From: Prevotellaceae bacterium
GTDB taxonomy: Bacteria > Bacteroidota > Bacteroidia > Bacteroidales > UBA932
Length of the DNA stretch: 64,000 bases
Direction of reading: 5' to 3'
Assembly (NCBI GenBank): GCA_031269545.1
Contig: JAISYZ010000004.1
Span: forward strand, 1 to 64,000
The notes beneath the pieces were generated by a model that was not told the DNA's origin, searched no databases, and worked only from the letters and a program-made list of their open reading frames with translations. Positions 56,399 through 64,000 of this stretch are shown piece after piece. The first letter of the stretch is position 1, and the number at the start of each line of letters is the position of its first letter. Made by a program: the position numbers and the translations under genes.

Positions 56399-56637
56399 AA
56401 TTTTAATTTTTGAGGGTTAAAAATGATATGAAATTTATATAGAAACACGAAACTGTCTGCAATAGACAATTTCGTGTGTTTCAATAATTTAAAATGATAG
56501 ATGAAAGATTTTAGGAAATCATAAATAAAAAATTTCGTTAAATATCCGTATTTGGAGTTCGGGGTATAGTGTGTAAATAAAAAAGATTTATATATTATTG
56601 CGCGCGTGCGCGTTATTTTTAAAAGGTAGGTCTGGCA

Positions 56638-56687
<50 letters not shown>

Positions 56688-56834
56688 GCAAAATATCTGA
56701 AACCACCAAAGATTTAGTGTTAAATTTCAAGCATTCAGGGTTAAATTTTATGTGGTTATTAATATTCATACTTTTTTATTTGTGTTGTACTTTTATAGAG
56801 ATTTTGCATTTTACATAAGATATTTTTGATTTGA

Positions 56835-56864
56835 CAAAGGTAAACACAAAATAAGAATCGTCAA
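56835..56864 (-). promoter_or_regulatory. Candidate -33/-7 promoter driving the 55835-56398 gene
   Basis: CAAAGGTA at 56835-56842 (TACCTTTG on the minus strand) and CAA at 56862-56864 (TTG) are 19 bases apart. Transcription from here would give a leader of about 430 bases including the microsatellite. Confidence 0.5.
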
Positions 56865-57194
56865 CATATAAATGTTACATTTATTTTGCAGCTCGTTACA
56901 TCTTCCATATTATGTGTAACCATTTGTTTATTGCAGGTTACACGAGGCTTTGCTTTTTGAGGGCAAGTAACAGAAACACAATTTGTTATTTCAAAAATGA
57001 GCAAATCCATGACAACGTGACAGAAATGTATGTCGAAAGGTATTATTTCAAATCAGGAATATTCTTGAATTTTGCTTAACCTCAACAGATCTAACCATGA
57101 CCGAATTTTTGTTTATTTGTTTGCTAAAAGTTTGTAAAGTTATCAAGTTGAAAGTGATCCATGCGTTTGCTTATTTTCAAATTCTTTTAATTCT

Positions 57195-57330
57195 TAATTG
57201 TCAAATAAAATTAGCCCTGACGGGACAGCGAGCATCATAAAACCTAACAGGTTTCGGAAACCTGTTAGGTTTAAAATGTCTGGTTATTAATTTTTGTGTC
57301 TGGGAATTGTTTTTAAGGAGAAACTAAATA
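57195..57330 (-). repeat. Dispersed hairpin element, copy D (half element)
   Basis: Read on the minus strand it starts TTTAGTTTCTCCTTAAAAAC and follows copy B through GACACAAAAATTAATAA, a perfect AAACCTAACAGG stem-loop (57240-57272) and a GTCCCGTCAGGG block. It then stops without the second half. It lies 100 bases ahead of the EamA gene. Confidence 0.8.
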
Positions 57331-57403
57331 CATGAGTTTTGAATAAGCGAGATAAAAATTGTCGTTCAAAGCATAATATTATTGGTATTTTCTTAATATA
57401 TTT

Positions 57404-57411
57404 TACCTTTG
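57404..57411 (+). promoter_or_regulatory. -7 promoter motif for the EamA transporter
   Basis: TACCTTTG followed by C, with TTG at 57382-57384 about 19 bases upstream, and only 20 bases before the ATG. Confidence 0.6.
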
Positions 57412-57431
57412 CGCAATTTTAAAGAGTATAT

Positions 57432-58325
57432 ATGCAAAACGAAAAGGTTTCATACAAAATTTATATTCAGATAATTCTCGCTAATGTCTTTTGGGGATTT
57501 TCGTTTGTATGGACGGATATCATTCTTAAATCGGGCGTTATGCCAATTACGCTTGTTCTGATTAGAATGATTCTCGCAACTGTTTTACTTGGTTTGTGGG
57601 CAAAACATACGGGAAGTATTCAAAAAGTCAAATTCAAACATTTGAAATATTTTTTAGGATTGTCAATGTGCGAACCGTTTTTATATTTTTTGTGCGAAAC
57701 CTACGGGCAAACAATGGTATCGCCGACAGTTACAAGTGTTATTGTAGCAACAATTCCGCTGTTTACAACCGTTTTGGGTTTTATCGTTCTGAAAGAGAAA
57801 ATCGGTTGGGCTACGGTTGTCGGCGTTATGATTTCGATGGCTGGAGTAGTTGCCGTCGTTTTTGTCGGCGAAAACGATTTCAGCGGACAGTTTATCGGCG
57901 CTGTTTTGGTTTTCGGCGCTGTTGTTTCTGCCCTCGGATATGCTGTTTTTGTAAAATATATAATGCATCGATACAATGCAACTACTCTCGTTTTTTATCA
58001 GAATTTCATTGGTTTGATATATTTTATTCCATGTTTTCTCATTGTCGATGCTTCGCATGTAAGCGATATGAGATTTACGTTTGATGTGATTTTTTCTCTC
58101 GTTCAACTTTCTGTTTTTGCATCGGTTATCGCTTTTATTTTTTATTCAAATTCAGTAAAAGTCTTAGGCGTAACAAAATCGGGAGTATTTTGCTATATAA
58201 TTCCCGTACTGACTGCTTTGTTTGCATTTTTCATGGTGGATGAACATCTTGGAATGATGCAGTGGTTTGGAATGCTTGCCGTAATATCAGGCTTGTTTAT
58301 TTCACAATTGACAAAGTCAAAATAA
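57432..58325 (+). CDS. EamA/DMT family transporter
   Basis: A 297-residue membrane protein with ten hydrophobic helices in two repeated halves, each an EamA domain (about residues 10-140 and 155-292). The first half begins IILANVFWGFSFVWTDIILK, and the second ends MMQWFGMLAVISGLFISQL. The family exports or imports small metabolites such as amino acids; no substrate can be assigned. It is expressed alone, converging on the tRNA-Gly gene. Confidence 0.92.
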   Translation: MQNEKVSYKIYIQIILANVFWGFSFVWTDIILKSGVMPITLVLIRMILATVLLGLWAKHTGSIQKVKFKHLKYFLGLSMCEPFLYFLCETYGQTMVSPTVTSVIVATIPLFTTVLGFIVLKEKIGWATVVGVMISMAGVVAVVFVGENDFSGQFIGAVLVFGAVVSALGYAVFVKYIMHRYNATTLVFYQNFIGLIYFIPCFLIVDASHVSDMRFTFDVIFSLVQLSVFASVIAFIFYSNSVKVLGVTKSGVFCYIIPVLTALFAFFMVDEHLGMMQWFGMLAVISGLFISQLTKSK

Positions 58326-58334
58326 TTTGTTTTG

Positions 58335-58407
58335 AGCGGAAAACGAGGTTCGAACTCGCGACCTGCGGCTTGGGAAGCCGCCGCTCTGCCAACTGAGCTA
58401 TTTCCGC
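58335..58407 (-). tRNA. tRNA-Gly (anticodon CCC)
   Basis: The minus strand folds as a normal 73-base cloverleaf: acceptor GCGGAAA/TTTCCGC, D arm GCTCAGTTGGCAGAGC, anticodon stem GCGGC/GCCGC with loop TTCCCAA, and T loop TTCGAAC. The anticodon CCC reads GGG codons (58372-58374). No CCA is encoded. It lies 17 bases past the purQ stop codon and may be processed from the purQ transcript. No integrated element is attached. Confidence 0.97.
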
Positions 58408-58424
58408 AGATACACTGTTTTTAT

Positions 58425-59123
58425 TTACTTTTGTTGTTTCATTGTTTTAAGTATTGATTCAAAAATAAGCAGTCCGTCTGTGTTGCAGAGATTTTCGTCG
58501 GCGGCGCGTTCGGGATGCGGCATCATTCCGTAAACATTTCGCGCTGCATTACAAATACCTGCAATATTTTCGAGCGAGCCGTTGGGATTAAATTCATCCG
58601 CAACCTTTCCATCTTCGCTGCAATATCTGAAAATGATTTGTCCGTTTTTGTTCAGTTCGGCAAGTGTTTGCGCATCGGCAAAGTAACGTCCTTCGCCGTG
58701 TGCAATTGGGATTTTTAATGCCCGTTGTCTGTCGAGAAAACGTGTTGGATAAGTATTTTCGCCATCGGGAAGAATATATGTATTGCGGCAAATGAATTTT
58801 TGATTATTGTTGTGCAGCAGCGCTCCGGGCAGCAGGTTTGCTTCGCACAGAATTTGAAATCCGTTGCAAACGCCAAACACAAATCCGCCGTTGTCTGCAA
58901 ATTCGGTTACCTTTGTCATAATAGGCGAAAATCTTGCCAGCGCACCCGAACGCAGATAGTCGCCATACGAAAATCCGCCGGGAAGCAATATGCCATCAAC
59001 ATTTTGCAAATCAACATCCTTGTGCCAGAGTTGCACGACTTCCTGACCGAGAATGTCGCGCATTACGTAAATCATATCATGGTCGCAATTTGACCCGGGA
59101 AATATTACTACACCAAATTTCAT
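58425..59123 (-). CDS. purQ: Phosphoribosylformylglycinamidine synthase subunit I (glutaminase)
   Basis: I start at the ATG giving MKFGVVIFPGSNCDHD (58425-59123), two codons inside the track ORF, which opens with TTG. The 232-residue protein is the class I glutamine amidotransferase subunit of FGAM synthase. The catalytic Cys is in FVFGVCNGFQIL, and the His/Glu pair is in MMPHPERA. It supplies ammonia to PurL with the help of PurS. A separate PurQ implies the small multi-subunit form of the enzyme. PurS and PurL are not in the window. A -7 motif lies at 59145-59152. Confidence 0.95.
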   Translation of the reverse strand: MKFGVVIFPGSNCDHDMIYVMRDILGQEVVQLWHKDVDLQNVDGILLPGGFSYGDYLRSGALARFSPIMTKVTEFADNGGFVFGVCNGFQILCEANLLPGALLHNNNQKFICRNTYILPDGENTYPTRFLDRQRALKIPIAHGEGRYFADAQTLAELNKNGQIIFRYCSEDGKVADEFNPNGSLENIAGICNAARNVYGMMPHPERAADENLCNTDGLLIFESILKTMKQQK

Positions 59124-59144
59124 ATCCAAATCTTAAAATTTGTA

Positions 59145-59152
59145 CAAAAGTA
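59145..59152 (-). promoter_or_regulatory. -7 promoter motif for purQ
   Basis: CAAAAGTA on the plus strand reads TACTTTTG on the minus strand, 22 bases before the ATG. Confidence 0.5.
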
Positions 59153-59208
59153 ATTATTTTAATTGATAATTAACAATGAATAATTAACAATTATCACTTT
59201 CTAACTGA

Positions 59209-60525
59209 TTATTTTGCTTTAACAAATATTGAAAGCGCTTTCGCATCTTTTGAGCCGTCGGTAAGCGATTCTGCTGTATCGTTTATCCATATTTTGGCTA
59301 CAGTTTTATTTGTGCTTGCAGTTTCGTCTCCTGCCACATATACCTTTCCTTCTGCCACTGCAACGGAATTAGCATGAGCAAATGCCGAACCGTCGGTAAG
59401 CGCAGTTCCCGTGCCGTTTTTCCATACTTTGGCTGCATCTGCATGCATTCCTTCTTTTTCGTTTCCTGCCACATATACATTATTATCCGATACGTAAACC
59501 GAGCGTATCTGCGCATTTTTATTGGCAGCAAAGTCCTCCGCTACTCCGTTTTTCCACAGTTTGGCAACAAATGCTGTTCCATTTTGTTCATGTCCTGCAA
59601 CATATACATCGCCGTCTGCAATAAAAACCGAAAAAGCATCTGTATCTTTTGAGCTGATGCCAAGCTGATACAGCAAATTATTGTTTTTCCATACTTTGGC
59701 TACATATTTGTTTCCGTTATGTTCGTATCCTGCCACATATACATCGCTGCCTGAAACAAAAATTGATCGAGCTTCGGCAGAATTTGAGCCATTGGTAAGC
59801 GGAGTAGCCATGCCGTTTTTCCATACTTTAGCTATGTTATGGTAACTTGAATTTCCTTCGTATCCAGAAACATGTACATCGTTGCCCGACACGTAAACAG
59901 AAAGCGCTTCTGACGCTTCTGTGCCGTCGAGCTGTAAGGTTTGAGGAGCGCCGTCTTTCCATAATTTAGCTACCCTACGACCTGACTCATTTGTTTCAAA
60001 TCCCGCCACGTATGTTGTGCTGCCTGAAACAAAAATTGATTTTGCTTCGGCATCGTATGTGCCGTTGGTAATATTTAATAATTCTTCGCCGTTTTTCCAA
60101 ATTTTGGCTACGCTTTTTCCGTTTGTGTTTTTTTCATATCCTGCCACATATACATCATATACGTTCACAGGTTCTTTTACTGTTATGGCGCAGGTAATCG
60201 CTTTATTGCCTGCTTTGGCTGTAACGGTCGCCGAACCTGATGCTATAGCAGTTATTAAGGCGGTTTTTAATCCTGTAGAGCCTACGGTAGCAATGCTTTC
60301 GTTGTTGCTTGTCCACGTTACTGTGCTGTCGGTAGCATTTTCGGGAGCTACTGTTGCCGTCAGACTGTATTTTTCTCCGACATTTAATGTGACAGTTGAC
60401 TTGTTAAGCGCAATACTGCTAACATCAACAGTATGAGGTGTTCCGGGAGTAACAGAATCATCTTTGCTGCACGAAGCAAACATTAGCAGCACACAGACTG
60501 CAATCAGTTGAATTTTTTTTGTCAT
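59209..60525 (-). CDS. Surface lipoprotein with a BIG2 domain and propeller-like repeats
   Basis: A 438-residue lipoprotein (VCVLLMFASCSKDD, Cys near residue 19). Residues 35-117 are a bacterial Ig-like group 2 domain (VSSIALNKSTVTLNVGEKYS, VTWTSNNESIATV). The rest is about seven repeats of some 46 residues, each holding VYVAGYE, AKVWKNG and SIFVSG motifs, which suggests a beta-propeller-like fold. There is no enzyme signature, so binding or adhesion is plausible. It is alone on its strand, with a long leader (a -7 motif is at 60711-60718). Confidence 0.85.
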   Translation of the reverse strand: MTKKIQLIAVCVLLMFASCSKDDSVTPGTPHTVDVSSIALNKSTVTLNVGEKYSLTATVAPENATDSTVTWTSNNESIATVGSTGLKTALITAIASGSATVTAKAGNKAITCAITVKEPVNVYDVYVAGYEKNTNGKSVAKIWKNGEELLNITNGTYDAEAKSIFVSGSTTYVAGFETNESGRRVAKLWKDGAPQTLQLDGTEASEALSVYVSGNDVHVSGYEGNSSYHNIAKVWKNGMATPLTNGSNSAEARSIFVSGSDVYVAGYEHNGNKYVAKVWKNNNLLYQLGISSKDTDAFSVFIADGDVYVAGHEQNGTAFVAKLWKNGVAEDFAANKNAQIRSVYVSDNNVYVAGNEKEGMHADAAKVWKNGTGTALTDGSAFAHANSVAVAEGKVYVAGDETASTNKTVAKIWINDTAESLTDGSKDAKALSIFVKAK

Positions 60526-61003
60526 AATTTATTGTATTTATAAAAATTTTGCTATTAATTCTTTTATCGGCTTTCTTTTTCGCTAATCATTCGGTATTTA
60601 TCTCTAAATTAATATTTCTACGTTGATACGAGTATAAACCTCGCATCTAACTTTATTGTAGTCAAACACATATACGTGAAAACATTACTACAATAAACCT
60701 GAAATTTATACAAAAGTAAAAAAATATTATTAAATAACAATAAACAGTCGTTCATTAAAAAGCAAAATTTTCAGATACAGAAATAAATCAAGCAGATATT
60801 TTTCAAAATCCTCTGTCGGCGAAGGCTCTGTTCAATGTCATCAGGTTAAGATGAATAAGGCAATGAGGTTAAGGAATATTATTCAATACTTCGTTATAAA
60901 ATAGTTTATTTACTTTTACTGTTGACCTTGATTTTTTTATTTTCATTATCTTTATAATTGTTTGAGTATTAAACTGTAAAGGTACGGAATTTTCAAATAA
61001 AAT
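60526..61003. other. Gap upstream of the BIG2 lipoprotein
   Basis: Contains the minus-strand -7 motif TACTTTTG (60711-60718) and the degraded element copy G. Bases 60815-61003 show nothing I can name. Confidence 0.5.
60741..60810 (+). repeat. Dispersed element fragment, copy G
   Basis: AACAGTCGTTCATTAAAAAG is a variant of the terminal repeat. The next 45 bases follow copies B and H (AAAATTTTCAGATACAGAAA). The right half is missing. Confidence 0.6.
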
Positions 61004-61257
61004 AAATAGTCGCTCCTTAAAAGTTATTTTGCAGAGATAAATGTTTTGTCTGACAGATTTGAGAATGATGACCGTCTCTGACGAGACATTTTCATTGGCA
61101 ATTATCTTATCTGTTTAATGATTTTATAAGAAGATTTTTAAATATTTGCAGGGTTTTAACCAACACAAGCACAAAACCTTGCAATTTTTTACAAATATTT
61201 TTATTCATAAATTATTAACTATCAATATGTTGTTTTCTTTTTAAAGAGCGATTAAAT
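61004..61257 (+). repeat. Dispersed hairpin element, copy C (complete, 254 bp)
   Basis: The left end is AAATAGTCGCTCCTTAAAAG and the right end CTTTTTAAAGAGCGATTAAA, inverted with few mismatches. The interior shares the CTGACGAGACATTTTCATTG block and the TTGCAGGGTTTT hairpin (61146-61184, followed by six Ts) with copy B, but lacks the AAACCT hairpin. Confidence 0.85.
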
Positions 61258-61342
61258 AATGTTATATATTATTAATATTCAGACGACTATAAGGGTTGAA
61301 AGTAATTTTTGTCAGGTATTTATTCATTGTTAATTAATTTAC

Positions 61343-61350
61343 TAATTTTG
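61343..61350 (+). promoter_or_regulatory. -7 promoter motif for the RlmI-type methyltransferase
   Basis: TAATTTTG, an exact TAnnTTTG match, 38 bases before the start. Confidence 0.5.
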
Positions 61351-61388
61351 TAGCGTAGTAAAAAAACAAAATCAAATAAATTTTAAAA

Positions 61389-62576
61389 ATGTCCAAAATA
61401 ATATTAAAACATAATCGAGACGAATCGCTGAAACGTTTTCATCCGTGGATTTTTTCAGGCGCCATTGCACAGTATATTGACAAGCCAAACGAAGGCGATG
61501 TTGTTGATGTTTTCACTTCTGATAACCAATTCATTGCACGCGGACATTATCAGACAGGTTCAATCACCTGCCGAATATTAACTTTTGAAAATGAAGAAAT
61601 CGACAAAAACTTTTGGCGCAAACGAATTTCAAACGCATACAAATTACGCAAAAAATCAGGACTTGCAGAAAACGAAAACACTACCGCATATCGTCTTGTG
61701 CACGGCGAAGGCGACATGCTGCCCGGACTGATTATAGATATTTACGGAAAAACAGCGGTAATACAAGCCCATTCGACCGGAATGTTCTGCGAACGTCAAA
61801 CAATTTGTGAAATATTAATGGAAATATTCGATAATAAACTTGCAGCCATTTACGATAAAAGTTCTGCAACGCTTCCGTTCAATAAAAATCAGGATACGGC
61901 AGATGAATATATCATTGGCAGTAAAAGCGAAAATGGCGAAATAATATTGGAAAACGGGAATAAATTCATTGTCAATCCCGAAAGCGGACAAAAAACAGGA
62001 TTTTTTATTGACCAGCGCGAAAATCGCAAAATTTTAGAACAATATACATGTAACGCAAATGTTCTCAACGCATTTTGTTATACGGGCGGTTTTTCGGTTT
62101 CGGCATTTTGCGGCGGCGCAAATCTTGTTCATTCGGTTGACAGTTCGCAGAAAGCCATCGATTTGACGCAAAAAAATGTAGAACTTAATTTTGGCAAACA
62201 GGTCAATCATCAAACCTTTGTTGATGATACATTTTCGTTTATACGAAATGCAGAAAACAATTTTTACGATGTAATAATTCTTGATCCTCCGGCATTTGCA
62301 AAACACAATTCGGCGGTGAAAAATGCTATTCAGGCATACAAAAGACTTAATGCTGCCGCTATTGCAAAAATAAAACCTTCAGGAATTTTATTTACATTCA
62401 GTTGTTCGCAGGCGGTTGACAGAACTAATTTTCGCAATGCCGTTTTTTCGGCAGCAGCCATAAGCAAGCGGAATGTCCGCATTTTACATCAACTTACACA
62501 GCCTGCCGACCATCCTGTGAATATTTATCATCCCGAAGGCGAATATCTGAAAGGACTTGTACTTTATATAGAATAA
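61389..62576 (+). CDS. Class I SAM-dependent rRNA methyltransferase, RlmI-like
   Basis: A 395-residue protein. The N-terminal PUA domain (about 1-75: ILKHNRDESLKRFHPWIFSG, GDVVDVFTSDNQFIARGHYQ) binds RNA. The Rossmann domain has VLNAFCYTGGFSVSAFCGGA, the acidic SAM ligand in LVHSVDSSQKAID, and DVIILDPPAFAKH. The tail FSCSQAVDRTNF holds the Cys found in 5-methylcytosine enzymes. E. coli RlmI makes m5C1962 in 23S rRNA, and this is the likely reaction. The transpeptidase gene follows by 12 bases. Confidence 0.9.
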   Translation: MSKIILKHNRDESLKRFHPWIFSGAIAQYIDKPNEGDVVDVFTSDNQFIARGHYQTGSITCRILTFENEEIDKNFWRKRISNAYKLRKKSGLAENENTTAYRLVHGEGDMLPGLIIDIYGKTAVIQAHSTGMFCERQTICEILMEIFDNKLAAIYDKSSATLPFNKNQDTADEYIIGSKSENGEIILENGNKFIVNPESGQKTGFFIDQRENRKILEQYTCNANVLNAFCYTGGFSVSAFCGGANLVHSVDSSQKAIDLTQKNVELNFGKQVNHQTFVDDTFSFIRNAENNFYDVIILDPPAFAKHNSAVKNAIQAYKRLNAAAIAKIKPSGILFTFSCSQAVDRTNFRNAVFSAAAISKRNVRILHQLTQPADHPVNIYHPEGEYLKGLVLYIE

Positions 62577-62588
62577 AATTATCGGAAA

Positions 62589-63101
62589 ATGAAAAGAATA
62601 TTTGTATTTATAATGACAGTAATAATAGCCTGCAACGTTTTGGCTCAAGATTCGTTCATAATAATTTCAAAACAGGATATGAAATTGCGAAGATACGACT
62701 TTGCAGGAAATGTTGTTGAAGAATATCCTGTTGCCTGCGGGCGCAATTACGGCAATAAAAAGAAAAGAGGCGACAACAAAACTCCCGAAGGCGTTTTCAC
62801 TGTTCAGCAAATTCAAAATGCATCTGCGTGGACACACGATTTTGGCGATGGCAAAGGACAAATAAAAAATGCATACGGACAGTATTTTATTCGCCTGAAA
62901 ACGGGATTTCAGGGAATAGGAATTCACGGAACACATGCGCCAGAATCAATAGGAACGCGAGCAACAGAAGGCTGTATAAGATTGAGAAACGAAGATTTGC
63001 TTAAACTTGTAAAAAACATAAAACTTTCGATGGTTGTAATTATCACAGCCTCATCCGAAGACGTTCTTGCCGATTATAAAACAAAAGGAAACAATCCGTA
63101 A
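62589..63101 (+). CDS. L,D-transpeptidase (YkuD family)
   Basis: A 170-residue secreted protein with a signal peptide (MKRIFVFIMTVIIACNVLAQ). The YkuD domain starts FIIISKQDMKLRRYDFAGNV. The catalytic motif is GIGIHGTHAPESIGTRATEG followed by CIRLRNEDL, holding the active His and Cys. Such enzymes cross-link peptidoglycan (3-3 links) or attach lipoproteins; small stand-alone forms like this are common in Bacteroidetes. It starts 12 bases after the methyltransferase gene and is probably co-transcribed. A 21-bp minisatellite begins about 100 bases after the stop. Confidence 0.92.
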   Translation: MKRIFVFIMTVIIACNVLAQDSFIIISKQDMKLRRYDFAGNVVEEYPVACGRNYGNKKKRGDNKTPEGVFTVQQIQNASAWTHDFGDGKGQIKNAYGQYFIRLKTGFQGIGIHGTHAPESIGTRATEGCIRLRNEDLLKLVKNIKLSMVVIITASSEDVLADYKTKGNNP

Positions 63102-63204
63102 GAATTGTATTTTTCTATTTTTTTTGTTCTGCGGGCAAAAGAAACAAAAGGCAATTAAACTTCATGCTGACCTGAACATCCAAAATGTTGACGAAAATAT
63201 CCAA

Positions 63205-63535
63205 AATGAGGAAGTAAACATTCGAGATGAAGAAGTAAACTTTTGAGATGAAGAAGTAAACTTTTGAGATGAAGAAGTAAACTTTTGAGATGAAGAAGTA
63301 AACTTTCGAGATGAAGAAGTAAACTTTCGAGATGAAGAAGTAAACTTTCGAGATGAAGAAGTAAACTTTCGAGATGAAGAAGTAAACTTTTGAGATGAAG
63401 AAGTAAACTTTCGAGATGAAGAAGTAAACTTTCGAGATGAAGAAGTAAACTTTTGAGATGAAGAAGTAAACTTTTGAGATGAAGAAGTAAACTTTTGAGA
63501 TGAAGAAGTAAACTTTCGAGATGAAGAAGTAAGCA
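63205..63535. repeat. 21-bp minisatellite 2 (about 15 units)
   Basis: Fourteen full units of exactly 21 bases, GATGAAGAAGTAAACTTT plus YGA, from 63226, with a degenerate unit before and a partial unit after. The only frequent variation is C/T at one position. The plus strand has stops in each unit; the minus strand stays open in two frames, giving spurious ORFs. No spacers are present. Its period equals that of minisatellite 1, though the sequences are unrelated. Confidence 0.97.
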
Positions 63536-63540
63536 ATTAT

Positions 63541-63705
63541 CAATAAAAAATGTCCCGTCAGGGACAGAATATTGGTAGAAAAAGAATCGCTCTTGGCATT
63601 TCGCGCGAGTTACCGACTGTTTTTCATGTCATCGGCAATGCTTCGCGCGAAAATCTCGGCGGCTATTATGTTTCTACCAACGTTTTGTCCATAGCGGGAC
63701 ATTTT
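63541..63705. repeat. Long nested inverted repeat within copy E
   Basis: The arms AATGTCCCGTCAGGGACAGA and, from the right, AATGTCCCGCTATGGACAAA continue into TTGGTAGAAA on both sides. Inner arms TTTCGCGCGAG and CTTCGCGCGAAA pair too. The whole 165 bases could form one long hairpin. No ORF is supported. Confidence 0.75.
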
Positions 63706-63836
63706 CATTGACAATTATCTATCTAATGATTTATAAGAAGTTTTAAACCTGACAGGTTTCGGAAACCTGTCAGGTTTAAAATGTCTGGTTATTAATTTTT
63801 TGTATTCGTAAATCTCACTTTTAAGGAGAGACTATT
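63706..63836 (-). repeat. Dispersed hairpin element, copy E (end and hairpin module)
   Basis: The minus strand reads AAATAGTCTCTCCTTAAAAG, then AATTAATAACCAGACATTTT, a perfect AAACCTGACAGG stem-loop (63745-63777), and the ATAAATCATTAGATAGATAA block in the orientation opposite to copy B. The element's end overlaps the rny stop codon. Confidence 0.8.
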
Positions 63837-64000
63837 TATTTTGCATAATTCACGGCTCGCACTTCGCGGATAACTGTTATTCTGACCTGTCCGGGATAAG
63901 TCATTTCTTCCTGAATCTTACGGGCTATGTCTGCCGACAGTTTTTCGGCTTCGGAGTCGCTTATTTTATCGCTTCCGACAATCACGCGCAATTCGCGTCC
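63836..64000 (-). CDS. rny: Ribonuclease Y, C-terminal end (truncated by the window)
   Basis: The last 54 codons read [20 protein letters not shown], then [20 protein letters not shown] and [12 protein letters not shown] before TAA. This is the conserved C-terminus of RNase Y, the membrane-anchored HD-domain endoribonuclease that starts mRNA decay. The catalytic HD and KH domains lie beyond the window edge. The frame is too short for the supplied ORF track. The stop codon abuts the terminal repeat of element copy E. Confidence 0.9.
   Translation of the reverse strand, partial: GRELRVIVGSDKISDSEAEKLSADIARKIQEEMTYPGQVRITVIREVRAVNYAK

Noticed and set aside
58335-58407. tRNA-Gly as an integration site
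   Set aside because: No integrase gene, no repeated 3' end of the tRNA and only housekeeping genes on either side.
63205-63535. CRISPR array
   Set aside because: Units are directly abutting without unique spacers and no cas genes are present.
63115-63543. Minus-strand ORFs KVYFFIS and KFTSSSQ through minisatellite 2
   Set aside because: Repeat by-products open in two frames at once; not gene-like.

Overview
The window looks like a chromosomal segment of an AT-rich member of the Bacteroidetes, most likely Bacteroidales. Evidence: a SusC/SusD pair, an LptD-like outer-membrane protein, an OstA/amidase divergon, a TPR protein paired with an outer-membrane barrel, weak ribosome binding sites, and many copies of the Bacteroidetes -7 promoter motif TAnnTTTG 15-110 bases ahead of start codons. 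Family and genus cannot be read from the sequence.

Layout. 0.3-9.4 kb (minus): folB, a DUF2795 protein, a PduO-type cobalamin adenosyltransferase, an FAD-dependent oxidoreductase, an LRR lipoprotein, then a TPR protein followed by a beta-barrel. 9.9-19.3 kb (mostly plus): pdxA, rnhA, a DUF2975/HTH pair, an S9 peptidase, deoC (minus), gcvT, a TraB/GumN lipoprotein, a 21-bp minisatellite and a small two-domain protein. 19.3-27.6 kb (minus): sufC, a 2005-residue alpha-2-macroglobulin, and sufD, in one co-oriented run. 28-42 kb: histidine degradation genes hutH, hutI and ftcD plus ridA, mixed with a MORN protein, an antiporter, rplU-rpmA, an amidase and the LptD-like protein; hutU is not here. 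42-46.5 kb: ackA with a phosphotransacylase of the Ptb type, an unknown protein, and rarA. 47-55.5 kb (minus): an arabinose-polysaccharide utilisation locus, GH51 / SusC / SusD / GH51. 55.8-64 kb: a small two-domain protein behind a (TG)23 tract, an EamA transporter, tRNA-Gly(CCC), purQ, an Ig-like lipoprotein, an RlmI-type methyltransferase, an L,D-transpeptidase, a second 21-bp minisatellite, and the 3' end of rny.

What the genes do together. Most are housekeeping or envelope genes. Three groupings carry pathway information: the hut genes (histidine to glutamate with formimino transfer to folate), ackA plus transacylase (acyl-CoA to acyl-phosphate to acid plus ATP), and the GH51/SusCD locus (uptake and debranching of arabinose-containing glycans). 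No phage, conjugative or CRISPR module is visible, and I found no complete transposase.

The most unusual content is between genes. At least nine full or broken copies of a hairpin-rich dispersed element share a terminal inverted repeat close to TTAGTCGCTCCTTAAAAG. They are assembled from interchangeable modules: two kinds of stem-loop, a GTCCC/GGGAC hairpin block, and a REP-like CATTGCGAGGAGCG block. Three copies abut or supply the stop codon of a neighbouring gene. Two unrelated minisatellites both have an exact 21-bp period, and the leaders of two small unassigned proteins appear to contain a tandem repeat.
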